From: UBA7236 sp964638865
GTDB taxonomy: Bacteria > Bacteroidota > Bacteroidia > Chitinophagales > BACL12
Assembly (NCBI GenBank): GCA_964638865.1
Contig: CAZXBG010000101.1
Span: forward strand, 1-15,306
Direction: 5' to 3'
Length of the DNA stretch: 15,306 nt
In this document: one piece after another, positions 7,501 through 14,052 of the stretch
How the letters are laid out: the number at the start of each line of letters is the position of its first letter
How positions within the stretch are numbered: the stretch's first letter is position 1
Notes under the pieces: model-generated
Seen by the model: the letters and a program-made list of their open reading frames with translations, nothing else
Databases searched by the model: none
Told to the model about the DNA's origin: nothing
Made by a program: the position numbers and the translations under genes

Positions 7501-8049
7501 GATTTTATAAAAGCACAGCGCGACGATCTGTTAGGTGCTAAAGCTTCCCTATTGACAACAATACAGGAAATTGATGAAACCGCCCGCAAAAAATTTGATG
7601 ATGCCTTTGTACAAATCAGAGAAAATTTTAAAATGGTATTTCGTTCCCTATTTAATGAGGAGGATGATTGTGATCTTATTTTAAAAGATGATTACGATCC
7701 ACTCGAAGCACAAATTGAAATCATTGCAAAACCTAAAGGTAAAAAACCACAAGTTATTGATCAACTTAGCGGTGGTGAAAAAACGTTGACGGGAATGAGT
7801 TTGTTATTTGGGTTATACTTATTAAAACCGGCACCATTCTGTATTCTCGATGAGGTTGATGCGCCGTTAGATGATAATAACATCGCGAAGTTTAATAATA
7901 CTATCAGAAAATTTGCAGATAAATCACAATTCATTATCGTTACACATAACAAACGTACCATGGCGGAAGTTGACATAATTTATGGTGTTACTATGCCTGA
8001 AATGGGTATAAGCAAGGTTGTGCCGGTAGATTTCAGAGGACTGAACTGA
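4510..8049 (+). CDS. smc: chromosome segregation protein SMC
   Basis: The ATPase of the bacterial SMC-ScpAB condensin, which loads on DNA and extrudes loops to organise and separate sister chromosomes. Taken from 4510, the protein is 1179 residues, the usual SMC length. The N-terminal head starts MKLSTLEIKGFKSFADKT, with Walker A GPNGCGKSN (31-39). A long coiled coil follows (about 170-500), then a hinge (about 500-665, with the conserved LLG and a GG pair at 659-660), and a returning coil (about 670-1010, with YGDVNP at 979-984). The C-terminal head has signature LSGGEK (1086-1091), Walker B FCILDE (1110-1115), the D-loop LDD and switch His1146 in VTHNK. The frame is open 69 codons further upstream, but that stretch is not SMC-like and runs through the promoter and a REP-like repeat, so I reject the longer form. 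scpA and scpB are not in the window. All key ATPase residues are present, so it should be functional. Confidence 0.97.
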   Translation: MKLSTLEIKGFKSFADKTVLHFNENITGVVGPNGCGKSNVVDAIRWVLGEQKPTALRTERMENLIFNGTKNRKSAGMAEVSLTFENTRNLLATEFSTVTVSRHYFKTGESEYRINGVTCRLKDIHSLFLDTGISTDSYSIIELGMLDDILHDKDNSRRRLFEQAAGISKYKARKKETLNKLSATQLDLDRVEDLLFEIENNLKELEKQAKRAQRHQKLKADYKLNSIDLAVLTLQSHKDIYKQLSNQQTFESDTKLQIESEINALEASIADKKTALIDKEQALSKLQKDLNLVTNEIHTKENEGNISKERIKFLDEKQISLIKSITDAENYIQSTEGDINALEQRLAEEVEKLNAIKQSLQKFLEDLEKVKNQHDVAREKLEGTQNIFKAAERELYDIDKKIAINKVRLENYHRELGNIESDKGTHGTKLEPLREELISHEENKIAAQLLVDNLVMDENTLKQDISSIQKEIEKTRNELINVRRSFDAKKNEYNLTKNMFESFEGFPESIKFLKKNVASMKDAPLLSDVVSCKDEYKTALESFLDPWLNYYIVPNMAHALGAINELATKEKGRANFFLLSEFKAGASPKNIPGVISALDVVTINEKYAALANHLLGNVYILNGDEDFETLASKLSSEYPDINLLHKSGKFAKSGKTITGGSVGLFKGKRIGREKTLETLETEIKKFQEEDTAISAILKEKQTRLAELQQSSHDKDIQQGREELNKVVQQLMTAKARIESIEHLLQQMEEKRVTFNRQIQETDEESIKLNEAHEKQLALKEERQKDLLEMEIAYREVAEKLNVHSNQYNQENIKYHQQLNKFQSVEQDLNYKKARRDEAILTVTSSKKQLDEVIEEITDTHKKIEEIQAVLLKMYDEKVVMEQLLSREEATYYGSRGEVAETEDKIKALQKKKDGTENTLGSIKDRLNDLKVQLAATKERLWVEFQVELDSILDNEPPVDVTLEELQEKVDAAKKRLENYGDVNPMAIQAYEEMKTRYDFIKAQRDDLLGAKASLLTTIQEIDETARKKFDDAFVQIRENFKMVFRSLFNEEDDCDLILKDDYDPLEAQIEIIAKPKGKKPQVIDQLSGGEKTLTGMSLLFGLYLLKPAPFCILDEVDAPLDDNNIAKFNNTIRKFADKSQFIIVTHNKRTMAEVDIIYGVTMPEMGISKVVPVDFRGLN

Positions 8050-8152
8050 ATTATTGCAATTTAGCAATTGAATGTCGGAATCATTATTTTAGTATTGCAC
8101 TTTAGGAAATCAGTAAATGATTTTTTTTGATACAATCTAAATACCTGTATTT

Positions 8153-8692
8153 ATGAATATCGTTGTTATTATAATTTTGGTTATTGCTGCAATTATTGGT
8201 ATTCCATTAATAATTGCACTTTTTTCAAAAAAAGAATACACTGTTTCTCGCGAAATTCTGATCAATAAAGACTCTGCATTTGTATTTGATTACATAAAAC
8301 ATATCAAACATCAAGACCTATACAGCGTTTGGGTTATGATGGACCCTTATTCAAAGAAAAATTACTCCGGAACCGATGGCACCGTTGGATTTGAATATAA
8401 ATGGGAAAGTGACAATAAAAAAGTAGGCCATGGAGTTCAAACGATTACAAAAGTGGTGGAAGGTGAAAAAATTGAATTTTTATTGCATTTTATTAAACCA
8501 TTTGAAGGAAAGGCAAATGGATACATGTCGGTTGAAATGTTTTCCGATGCACAAACAAAGGTTACCTGGGGATTTAAAAGTGTAATGAAATATCCTTCCA
8601 ATTTTATGTTACTAATAATGGACCTTCCCAAAATGCTTGGTAATGATATGATGGATAGTCTGGTTAACCTAAAGAAAAATTTAGAGGCGTAA
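8153..8692 (+). CDS. membrane-anchored SRPBCC (START/Bet v1-like) protein
   Basis: A 179-residue protein with one N-terminal hydrophobic segment (residues about 2-24, MNIVVIIILVIAAIIGIPLI) and no cleavage site or lipobox, so probably an inner-membrane anchor. The rest looks like an SRPBCC/polyketide-cyclase-like fold, a helix-grip barrel that holds hydrophobic ligands. The first strand is KKEYTVSREILINK (26-39), followed by a helix (DSAFVFDYIKHIKHQDLYSVW) and a barrel with GTDGTVGFEYKWE and KVTWGF. The C-terminal helix (LPKMLGNDMMDSLVNLKKNLE) closes the cavity. It follows smc by 103 bp in an AT-rich gap where I found no convincing promoter or terminator. The DUF1801 gene starts 25 bp downstream, so the two are probably co-transcribed. 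Ligand and role are unknown. Confidence 0.85.
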   Translation: MNIVVIIILVIAAIIGIPLIIALFSKKEYTVSREILINKDSAFVFDYIKHIKHQDLYSVWVMMDPYSKKNYSGTDGTVGFEYKWESDNKKVGHGVQTITKVVEGEKIEFLLHFIKPFEGKANGYMSVEMFSDAQTKVTWGFKSVMKYPSNFMLLIMDLPKMLGNDMMDSLVNLKKNLEA

Positions 8693-8717
8693 TAAAATAC
8701 CAATAAAGGAAATCTGT

Positions 8718-9116
8718 ATGGCAACAATAAAAACCGGAACCGATAAAAATAAAGAATTAGAAACTCCGGATAATTTAATGCTTGCAGTCAATCATCCTTT
8801 AAAAGCAGAAATTGAAGAACTTCGCAAAATCATTAAAGCAGCAAGTGAAAAAATTTCAGAACGCATTAAATGGAACGCGCCAAGTTATTATTATATTAAA
8901 GATATTGCTGCATTTAACCTGCATCAGGAAAAATTTGTTCAAATAATATTTATTTTTTACAACGGAAATATGATTGCCGAAAGTGGTGGTTTATTGGAAG
9001 GCAAATGGAAAAACCGGCGCGAAGCAAGATTTTATTCTAAGGAAGATATAAAAAATAAAAGATCAAATCTTGAAAAAGTAGTCCGTGAATGGGTTGCTTT
9101 GATAGAAAATAGTTAA
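8718..9116 (+). CDS. DUF1801 (YdhG-like) family protein
   Basis: A 132-residue soluble protein. A variable N-terminus (about 25 residues) leads into the DUF1801 fold: a helix LKAEIEELRKIIKAASEKISERI, then the family hallmark KWNAPSYYY (51-59) and the strand DIAAFNLHQEKFVQIIFIFYNG (62-83), ending in a helix (SKEDIKNKRSNLEKVVREWVALI). There is no signal or membrane segment. The family is widespread and poorly characterised; members often sit beside SRPBCC or AHSA1 genes, as here. The GNAT gene follows 11 bp after the stop, suggesting an operon of three genes (8153-9937). No enzymatic residues can be assigned. Confidence 0.87.
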   Translation: MATIKTGTDKNKELETPDNLMLAVNHPLKAEIEELRKIIKAASEKISERIKWNAPSYYYIKDIAAFNLHQEKFVQIIFIFYNGNMIAESGGLLEGKWKNRREARFYSKEDIKNKRSNLEKVVREWVALIENS

Positions 9117-9127
9117 ATATTAAAAAA

Positions 9128-9937
9128 TTGGAAAATTATAAAATTGAAGATTTCACCATGGAAGATCTTTCCGCGATTCCTTCCATAAATCCGCCTGACT
9201 GGAAAGATATATCACCACATTTTATTTATTATTTACTTTCTGATTTTTGTTACCCAATTAAAATTGTTATTAATGGAAAACTTACTGGAACCGGCTCCGC
9301 TATCATTCACAACGATGCAGCCTGGCTTGCGCATATTGTAGTTCATGCAGACCATAGAAATATAGGACTGGGTAATATTATCACAAAAAAATTATTGGAA
9401 ATTGCAGAAACGCAAAATTGCAAAAGTGCACATTTACTCGCTACGGATCTTGGATATCCCGTATACAAAAAACAGGGTTTTGCCGAGGACACAGATTATA
9501 TCATTTATAAACAACCCGATGCTGATTTCGAATTGGATATTTCTGAGAAAATTATCGGAATAAAAGAAAAACACAAGGAAGCGATAAAAGAACTCGATAA
9601 AAGAGTGAGTGGAGAAGACAGATTTTTCAGACTACAGGAACATTTTAGTTCTGCAAAAGTATATTTTGACGAGAACAGGTTGTTGGGATTTTTTCTTCCA
9701 ACTTTTGGGGAGGGATTAATAGTGGCGGAAAATCACATTGCCGGGATTGCCCTAATGCAGCAAAGGCTGCTGGAAAATGAAATTGCCATATTACCAACCG
9801 ATAATTTAGCAGCAATCCAATTTCTTAAGGAAATGCAGTTTACGCCTCAACGAACTTTAAAAAGAATGTATTTGGGAGAAAAAAGAAATTGGGAGCCACA
9901 AAATCTGTATAACAGGGTTGGAGGTTATATCGGCTGA
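9128..9937 (+). CDS. two-domain GNAT-family N-acetyltransferase
   Basis: A 269-residue acetyl-CoA-dependent acetyltransferase. The N-terminal GNAT domain (about 1-128) has the strand AAWLAHIVVHADH followed by the acetyl-CoA loop HRNIGLG (76-82, pattern R-x-x-G-x-G) and motif B GYPVYKKQGF (109-118). The C-terminal half (about 140-262) looks like a second, degenerate GNAT-like domain of the Acetyltransf_18 type: LPTDNLAAIQFLKEMQFTPQRTLKRMYLG. It lacks a second R-x-x-G-x-G loop, so only the first domain should bind acetyl-CoA. The start is TTG at 9128. The first ATG in frame (9158) would cut off the first beta strand (YKIEDFTMEDL), which is why I keep TTG. It is probably translated with the DUF1801 gene 11 bp upstream. 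The substrate cannot be told from sequence. Confidence 0.88.
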   Translation: MENYKIEDFTMEDLSAIPSINPPDWKDISPHFIYYLLSDFCYPIKIVINGKLTGTGSAIIHNDAAWLAHIVVHADHRNIGLGNIITKKLLEIAETQNCKSAHLLATDLGYPVYKKQGFAEDTDYIIYKQPDADFELDISEKIIGIKEKHKEAIKELDKRVSGEDRFFRLQEHFSSAKVYFDENRLLGFFLPTFGEGLIVAENHIAGIALMQQRLLENEIAILPTDNLAAIQFLKEMQFTPQRTLKRMYLGEKRNWEPQNLYNRVGGYIG

Positions 9938-9949
9938 TATATAAGATTA

Positions 9950-9983
9950 TTTGGACTCCATAAACATTAAGGTGTTAATTTTG
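9950..9983 (+). promoter_or_regulatory. Bacteroidota-type promoter of the second SRPBCC gene
   Basis: TTTG (9950-9953), a 22-bp spacer and TAATTTTG (9976-9983), a perfect TAnnTTTG -7 box. The spacer is one base longer than the usual 19-21. The predicted start is about two dozen bases before the ATG at 10012. It makes the second SRPBCC gene independent of the operon upstream. Confidence 0.55.
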
Positions 9984-10011
9984 TTAATACTCCAACAAAT
10001 TTTTTACACAA

Positions 10012-10476
10012 ATGAAAATATTGCGTTCCGAAATTTTACTTCCCATTACCCTGCAAGAGGCTTGGGATTTTTTTTCAACTCCAAACAACCTGAATAGGAT
10101 AACTCCGGAGGATATGATATTTAAGATCACATCCACAGTGCCGGAGAAAATGTATGCAGGTTTACTCATCACCTATAAAATAACACCACTGCTTAACATA
10201 CCTCTTGAATGGGTAACAGAAATAACGCATATTGAGGAGCCACATTATTTTGTGGATGAACTGCGCAAAGGTCCTTACAGAATTTGGCATCATGAGCATC
10301 ACTTCAAGGCAACAAAGGAGGGTACGTTAATGACTGACATTTTGTATTATGACGTGGGAAAAAGTATTTTTGGATGGCTTGCAGAAAAAATATATGTGGA
10401 TTCCAAAGTAAAACAAATTTTTAAATTCAGAGAACAGAAATTAATCGAAATTTTCTCCGGCAATTTGGTAAAATGA
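10012..10476 (+). CDS. SRPBCC family protein (ligand-binding, COG4276-like)
   Basis: A 154-residue cytoplasmic protein without signal or membrane segment. It has the SRPBCC barrel order: first strand KILRSEILLPI (2-12), helix TLQEAWDFFSTPNNLNRITP (13-32), strands ending in PLEWVTEITHIEEPHYFVDE (64-83), a conserved-looking RKGPYRIWHHEHHF block (85-98) and a C-terminal helix (VKQIFKFREQKLIEIF). The PYxxWxHxHxF pattern is typical of the group of SRPBCC proteins sometimes annotated as cell-division inhibitor-like or ligand-binding; no activity is established for it. It differs clearly from the anchored SRPBCC gene at 8153 and is not a recent duplicate. Its own promoter precedes it, and a DUF1801 gene follows after 39 bp. 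Confidence 0.87.
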   Translation: MKILRSEILLPITLQEAWDFFSTPNNLNRITPEDMIFKITSTVPEKMYAGLLITYKITPLLNIPLEWVTEITHIEEPHYFVDELRKGPYRIWHHEHHFKATKEGTLMTDILYYDVGKSIFGWLAEKIYVDSKVKQIFKFREQKLIEIFSGNLVK

Positions 10477-10515
10477 TTTTGTAGGATAATTTTTTTTAGT
10501 TTACTTTAATTTCGA

Positions 10516-10881
10516 ATGCAAGAAATAGACAATTTTTATCTGAACAAAGAAGAAAATTTGCGACATTGCCTATTGGCGTTGCGGGATATTATTTTAAATT
10601 TGGATGAAAATATTACTACATCACTGAAGTATGGCATGCCATTTTTTTTGTTTAAAGGAAAAATGTTTTGTTATCTATGGGTAAAAAAAGAAACTAATAT
10701 TCCTTATTTGGGTATTGTGGAAGGAAAAAGAATAGAACACCCTGATCTTGTTTTAGAAGAAAGGGCCCGTATGAAAATTATGCTGTTTGATACCGACAAA
10801 GATCTACCGATAAAAAAAATTAAATCCATACTTAATCTTGTTTTAGATCTTTACCGAACAGGAGTGATAAAGGTGAAATAA
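10516..10881 (+). CDS. DUF1801 family protein, second copy
   Basis: A 121-residue protein of the DUF1801 fold: helix EENLRHCLLALRDIILNLDENI (12-33), then the motif SLKYGMPFFLFKGKMFCYLWV (36-56), corresponding to IKWNAPSYYY in the paralogue at 8718, and a C-terminal basic helix (PIKKIKSILNLVLDLYR). It is diverged from that paralogue in most positions, so any duplication is old. A possible weak promoter precedes it (TTTG 10478-10481, 19 bp, TTACTTTA 10501-10508), giving a very short leader; otherwise it is read through from the SRPBCC gene. It ends 4 bp from the convergent ppx stop, inside a hairpin that spans both stops. Function unknown. Confidence 0.86.
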   Translation: MQEIDNFYLNKEENLRHCLLALRDIILNLDENITTSLKYGMPFFLFKGKMFCYLWVKKETNIPYLGIVEGKRIEHPDLVLEERARMKIMLFDTDKDLPIKKIKSILNLVLDLYRTGVIKVK

Positions 10882-10902
10882 ACTTTTATTTTTCAACTCC
10901 TG
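10859..10902. terminator. hairpin across two convergent stop codons, likely bidirectional terminator
   Basis: The outer arms CAGGAGT (10859-10865) and ACTCCTG (10896-10902) are exactly complementary. Inside, TGAAA-TAAA (10874-10882) pairs with TTTA-tt-TTTCA (10885-10895) around a two-base centre. The A/T-rich inner stem supplies U-rich sequence in either direction. Both TAA stops (10879-10881 and, on the minus strand, 10886-10888) lie within the structure. Left-side bulges make it imperfect. Confidence 0.45.
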
Positions 10903-11794
10903 CCTCTCTGATCTTATTTTTCCAATCGTGGTATAATTCTGTGATCAAACCATCGCTTAATCCTTGTTTAGGAACAAAGATCTTTTCAATACCTGCCCAT
11001 TTCATTACATTGATATAGATTTTAAGTGCGGGAACAATTACATCAGCGCGATCAGGTTTTAATCCGAGGTCGCGAACACGTTCACCCATACTCAATTCAT
11101 CCATGTACATCATAACGCGTTTTAAAATTGAAATACTCAGATAAATTTTACCGGATTTCCCATAGTGTTTCATAACATGGTTAATATTTCCTCCAACGCC
11201 AATTGCACTTAATTCAAAATTAAAGTTCTTGTGTTTTTTTATCCATTCCGGAATTTCCCGCCAGTCGTTTTCCGTAACCTGATCATTTAATATTCTTAAT
11301 GTGCCAATATTAAACGATTTATTTGCGATTAATTTTCCTTGCCCTAATAATGCAAGCTCAGTGCTACCCCCTCCTACATCAATATATAAATAATATTCAT
11401 TCGGCTCCATACCCGCTTGCTCAAGAGGCAATTCCATAATTGTTTTCCCTTCTGAATCACCGGATATTACCTGTATATCAAGATTGGAAGCCAATTTCAC
11501 TCTGCTTATAATATCTGCACTGTTTTTAGCTTCACGCATTGCGGAGGTTGCAACAACTTTGTAATCAATTACCTTATGAATATCGATAATATGTTTCATC
11601 GCAATCATGGTTTTAATTATCATTTCCACCTTTTCTTCAGAAATCACCCCATCTAAAAACGCATCCTCCCCTAATCGAACAGGTATTCTTATCATCGAGT
11701 CCTTATGAAAAACAGGGCCTTTTGGTGTTTCATATACATTTTCGATCAATAATCGAATGGCGTTACTTCCTATATCTATTGCTGCAAATTTCAT
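10886..11794 (-). CDS. ppx: exopolyphosphatase / Ppx-GppA family phosphatase
   Basis: A 302-residue member of the ASKHA ATPase-like fold that removes phosphate from polyphosphate ends and/or hydrolyses pppGpp. The N-terminal phosphate-binding loop is AAIDIGSNAIRLLI (4-17), with VATSAMREAKNSAD (81-94) following. Glu115 in ISGDSEG (110-116) matches catalytic Glu121 of E. coli Ppx by motif; the Glu before it in the E. coli protein is Ser here. The second phosphate loop is IDVGGGSTEL (138-147), followed by SFNIGTLRILN and AIGVGGNINHV (197-207). At about 300 residues it lacks the C-terminal HD-like domains of the 500-residue proteobacterial enzymes, as is usual for the short form. It starts 14 bp after the ppk1 stop, so the enzyme that builds polyphosphate and the one that degrades it share a transcript. 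Ppx and GppA activity cannot be told apart by sequence alone. Confidence 0.93.
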   Translation of the reverse strand: MKFAAIDIGSNAIRLLIENVYETPKGPVFHKDSMIRIPVRLGEDAFLDGVISEEKVEMIIKTMIAMKHIIDIHKVIDYKVVATSAMREAKNSADIISRVKLASNLDIQVISGDSEGKTIMELPLEQAGMEPNEYYLYIDVGGGSTELALLGQGKLIANKSFNIGTLRILNDQVTENDWREIPEWIKKHKNFNFELSAIGVGGNINHVMKHYGKSGKIYLSISILKRVMMYMDELSMGERVRDLGLKPDRADVIVPALKIYINVMKWAGIEKIFVPKQGLSDGLITELYHDWKNKIREAGVEK

Positions 11795-11808
11795 CCTTAT
11801 CGTTGTTA

Positions 11809-13902
11809 TTATTTTATAGCCCTGGTATCATACAAATTTTTAAAATAAGAATATATAGCAGTCTGACTTTGAACTAGTTTTTCTCCTTTTGCGGGCTTTA
11901 TATATTCATTTAAATGTCCGAAGCTTAATGTTCGTGCTTTAACATTATCTTTCCATTGTATTTCCAAAATTTCTTTTAATTGTTTACGAACGTCTTTATC
12001 CAGAATATTACTTAAAACTTCAATACGAAAATCTATATTGCGTTCCATAAGATCTGCCGAGCCAATATAAATTTCTTCTTTGCCTCCATTGTAAAAACAA
12101 AATATACGGGGATGTTCCAAAAAACGGTCGAGAACACTTATCGCTTCAATATTTTCACTCAAACCCGGAACACCCGGAACCAGTGAACAAATTCCCCTCA
12201 CAATTAATCGAACCTCCACTCCCGCAACACTTGCTTCGTATATTTTTTTTATGATCTCTTTATCTACCAAATTATTGATCTTAAAAAACAATCTTGCAGG
12301 TTTTCCTTCTTTCGCATTTTTTGTTTCTCTTCCAATAAGTTGTTTCAATTTTAACCGCATATTGATTGGAGCTAACATCAGGTTTTTATATTTGCTCATT
12401 TCAAACCGATTATTAAAAAACTCAAATATCTTTTTTATCTCTTTGGTTATTTCAGGTTTTGAGGTCAACAAGAAAAAATCAGTATACAAACGGGCAGTAT
12501 TTTCATTGAAATTGCCAGTTCCGATAATGGAATAATATACAATTTTTCCTTCATGTAAATGAGATATCAAACATAATTTAGCATGCACCTTTAAATTATT
12601 TACACCGAACAATACTGTAACACCTTCTTCCTGCAATTTGTTAGCCCAGAATATATTATTCTCTTCATCAAACCTCGCCTGTAGTTCCATAATAACAGTA
12701 ACCTGTTTCCCATTTCTTGCAGCGTTGATCAAACTCATTACCACACTCGAATTTTTTGCAACCCGATAAAGTGTCATGCTAATACTTGTTACATTCGGAT
12801 TAATAGCTACCTCCCGAAGCAAGTCAATAATATGATGAAAACTCTGGTATGGAAAATGCAACAAAATATCCCGTTGCCGCAATACACTTGTTATACTTGA
12901 ATTTGTATTTAAAAGCGGATGATGCACCGGAGGTAGTTTTTCATACCGAAGGTCTACGCGGTTAAGATCGGGGAAATTGATAAAATCTTTAAAATTGTGG
13001 TAACGTGCTCCGGGAATTATAGCATCGTTGCGTTGTATTTTCATTTTTTTTGCAAAGAACTGCAACATATCTTCCGGCATTTCCGCATCATAAATAAATC
13101 GGGTTGTTTCCCCTTTTGTTCTTCGTTTCACACTTTTTTGTATGATCTCTAAAACACTTTGTGAAAGATCCGGATGGAAATCCAATTCGGCATCACGGGT
13201 TATTTTAATCGTATACGCTTCAATTTTATCGTAATTAAAAATATAATAAATGGAGTCGAGGTTATATCTTATAATATCATCCAACAAAATAATAAATTGT
13301 TTTTCGCCATCATCCGGTAATACAAAAAAACGGGATGGATCTCCGTCCGGAACTTCAATTAGGGAATATCGGGTAGCATTCGGTTTGTCTTTTTTTATCA
13401 TCCTTACAGCAAGATAAATTGTTTTATCGTTGAGTAAGGGAACCTTTTTTACATTATCCAGCATAATAGGAAAAAGTCTCTGATGCACTTTCTCATTAAA
13501 ATAATGCCTGATTATTTCACCCTGCTGGCTATTTACTTCACGCTCGTTTAAAATAAATATTTTATGTTTCTTTAATTCCTCCAGTATTTTGAGATAAGCA
13601 AGGTCAAACCTGTTCTTTAATACAAGTACTTTCTTCTGTATCTGGTTAAGGACCTTTGCCGGATTGCTGTCAAAAAGTTTAAGTGACGATTTTTCCATTT
13701 TAACCATACGCCGCAGCACTGCAACCCTAACTCTGAACAATTCGTCCTGATTGTTAGAAAATATTCCTAAAAATCGAATACGTTCATTTAGCGGCACCCG
13801 ATTATCCTCCGCCTCCTGCAAAACGCGTTCATTAAATGATAACCAGCTCAGATCCCGGTTAATATATTTCAGTTTCAACCCTTTTATTTTACTTTTCGAC
13901 AT
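11809..13902 (-). CDS. ppk1: polyphosphate kinase 1
   Basis: Makes inorganic polyphosphate from ATP reversibly through a phosphohistidine. From the ATG at 13902 the protein is 697 residues, the usual PPK1 size. Domain order is the N domain starting YINRDLSWLSFNERVLQEAED, a head domain, then two PLD-like C domains. His440 in NLKVHAKLCLI is the phosphorylated residue and His597 in FLEHPRI the second essential His. Their spacing of 157 equals that of His435 and His592 in E. coli Ppk. GTGNFNE (461-467), ARLYTD and YIGSADLMERN (612-622) are also present. The frame is open for 19 more codons to an ATG at 13959, but the added residues are not PPK-like. A TAATTTTG promoter box at 13927-13934 lies inside that extension, so I use the inner start. 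It is the first gene of the ppk1-ppx operon and divergent from purM. Confidence 0.95.
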   Translation of the reverse strand: MSKSKIKGLKLKYINRDLSWLSFNERVLQEAEDNRVPLNERIRFLGIFSNNQDELFRVRVAVLRRMVKMEKSSLKLFDSNPAKVLNQIQKKVLVLKNRFDLAYLKILEELKKHKIFILNEREVNSQQGEIIRHYFNEKVHQRLFPIMLDNVKKVPLLNDKTIYLAVRMIKKDKPNATRYSLIEVPDGDPSRFFVLPDDGEKQFIILLDDIIRYNLDSIYYIFNYDKIEAYTIKITRDAELDFHPDLSQSVLEIIQKSVKRRTKGETTRFIYDAEMPEDMLQFFAKKMKIQRNDAIIPGARYHNFKDFINFPDLNRVDLRYEKLPPVHHPLLNTNSSITSVLRQRDILLHFPYQSFHHIIDLLREVAINPNVTSISMTLYRVAKNSSVVMSLINAARNGKQVTVIMELQARFDEENNIFWANKLQEEGVTVLFGVNNLKVHAKLCLISHLHEGKIVYYSIIGTGNFNENTARLYTDFFLLTSKPEITKEIKKIFEFFNNRFEMSKYKNLMLAPINMRLKLKQLIGRETKNAKEGKPARLFFKINNLVDKEIIKKIYEASVAGVEVRLIVRGICSLVPGVPGLSENIEAISVLDRFLEHPRIFCFYNGGKEEIYIGSADLMERNIDFRIEVLSNILDKDVRKQLKEILEIQWKDNVKARTLSFGHLNEYIKPAKGEKLVQSQTAIYSYFKNLYDTRAIK

Positions 13903-13926
13903 GCTCTGTTTAAGTGTAATACAGAG

Positions 13927-13934
13927 CAAAATTA
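13927..13934 (-). promoter_or_regulatory. -7 box of the ppk1-ppx operon
   Basis: TAATTTTG read on the minus strand is a perfect Bacteroidota TAnnTTTG box. Transcription would start near 13922, leaving a leader of about 20 bases before the ATG at 13902. No clear -33 TTTG is present at 19-21 bp. Confidence 0.45.
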
Positions 13935-13984
13935 AACTTTGGCTAAAATACTTGCGCATAAATGATAGTGAATCATCAAATTGA

Positions 13985-14003
13985 TTAATTAATTGTTAAT
14001 TAA
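13985..14003. promoter_or_regulatory. symmetric inverted repeat between ppk1 and purM
   Basis: TTAATTAA-TTG-TTAATTAA: two identical self-complementary 8-mers around a 3-base centre, in the 150-bp gap between two divergent starts. It lies about 50 bp from each predicted start, where an operator or UP-like element could act on both. In DNA this AT-rich it may also be chance. Confidence 0.35.
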
Positions 14004-14040
14004 TTTTTACCTAACAAATCGAGTGCTGGCAGCATTTCCG

Positions 14041-14048
14041 TAATTTTG
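14041..14048 (+). promoter_or_regulatory. -7 box of purM, predicting a leaderless or near-leaderless transcript
   Basis: TAATTTTG is a perfect TAnnTTTG box only 4 bp before the ATG at 14053, so transcription would start at or within a few bases of the start codon. No -33 TTTG is evident at the usual distance. Confidence 0.45.
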
Positions 14049-14052
14049 CAGC

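Noticed and set aside
8050..8100. Terminator after smc
   Set aside because: Only a weak TTGC/GCAA stem of 4 bp with no U tract was found.
13903..13959. 19-residue N-terminal extension of polyphosphate kinase, or a signal peptide on it
   Set aside because: PPK1 is cytoplasmic, the extension is not conserved-looking, and a -7 promoter box lies inside it.
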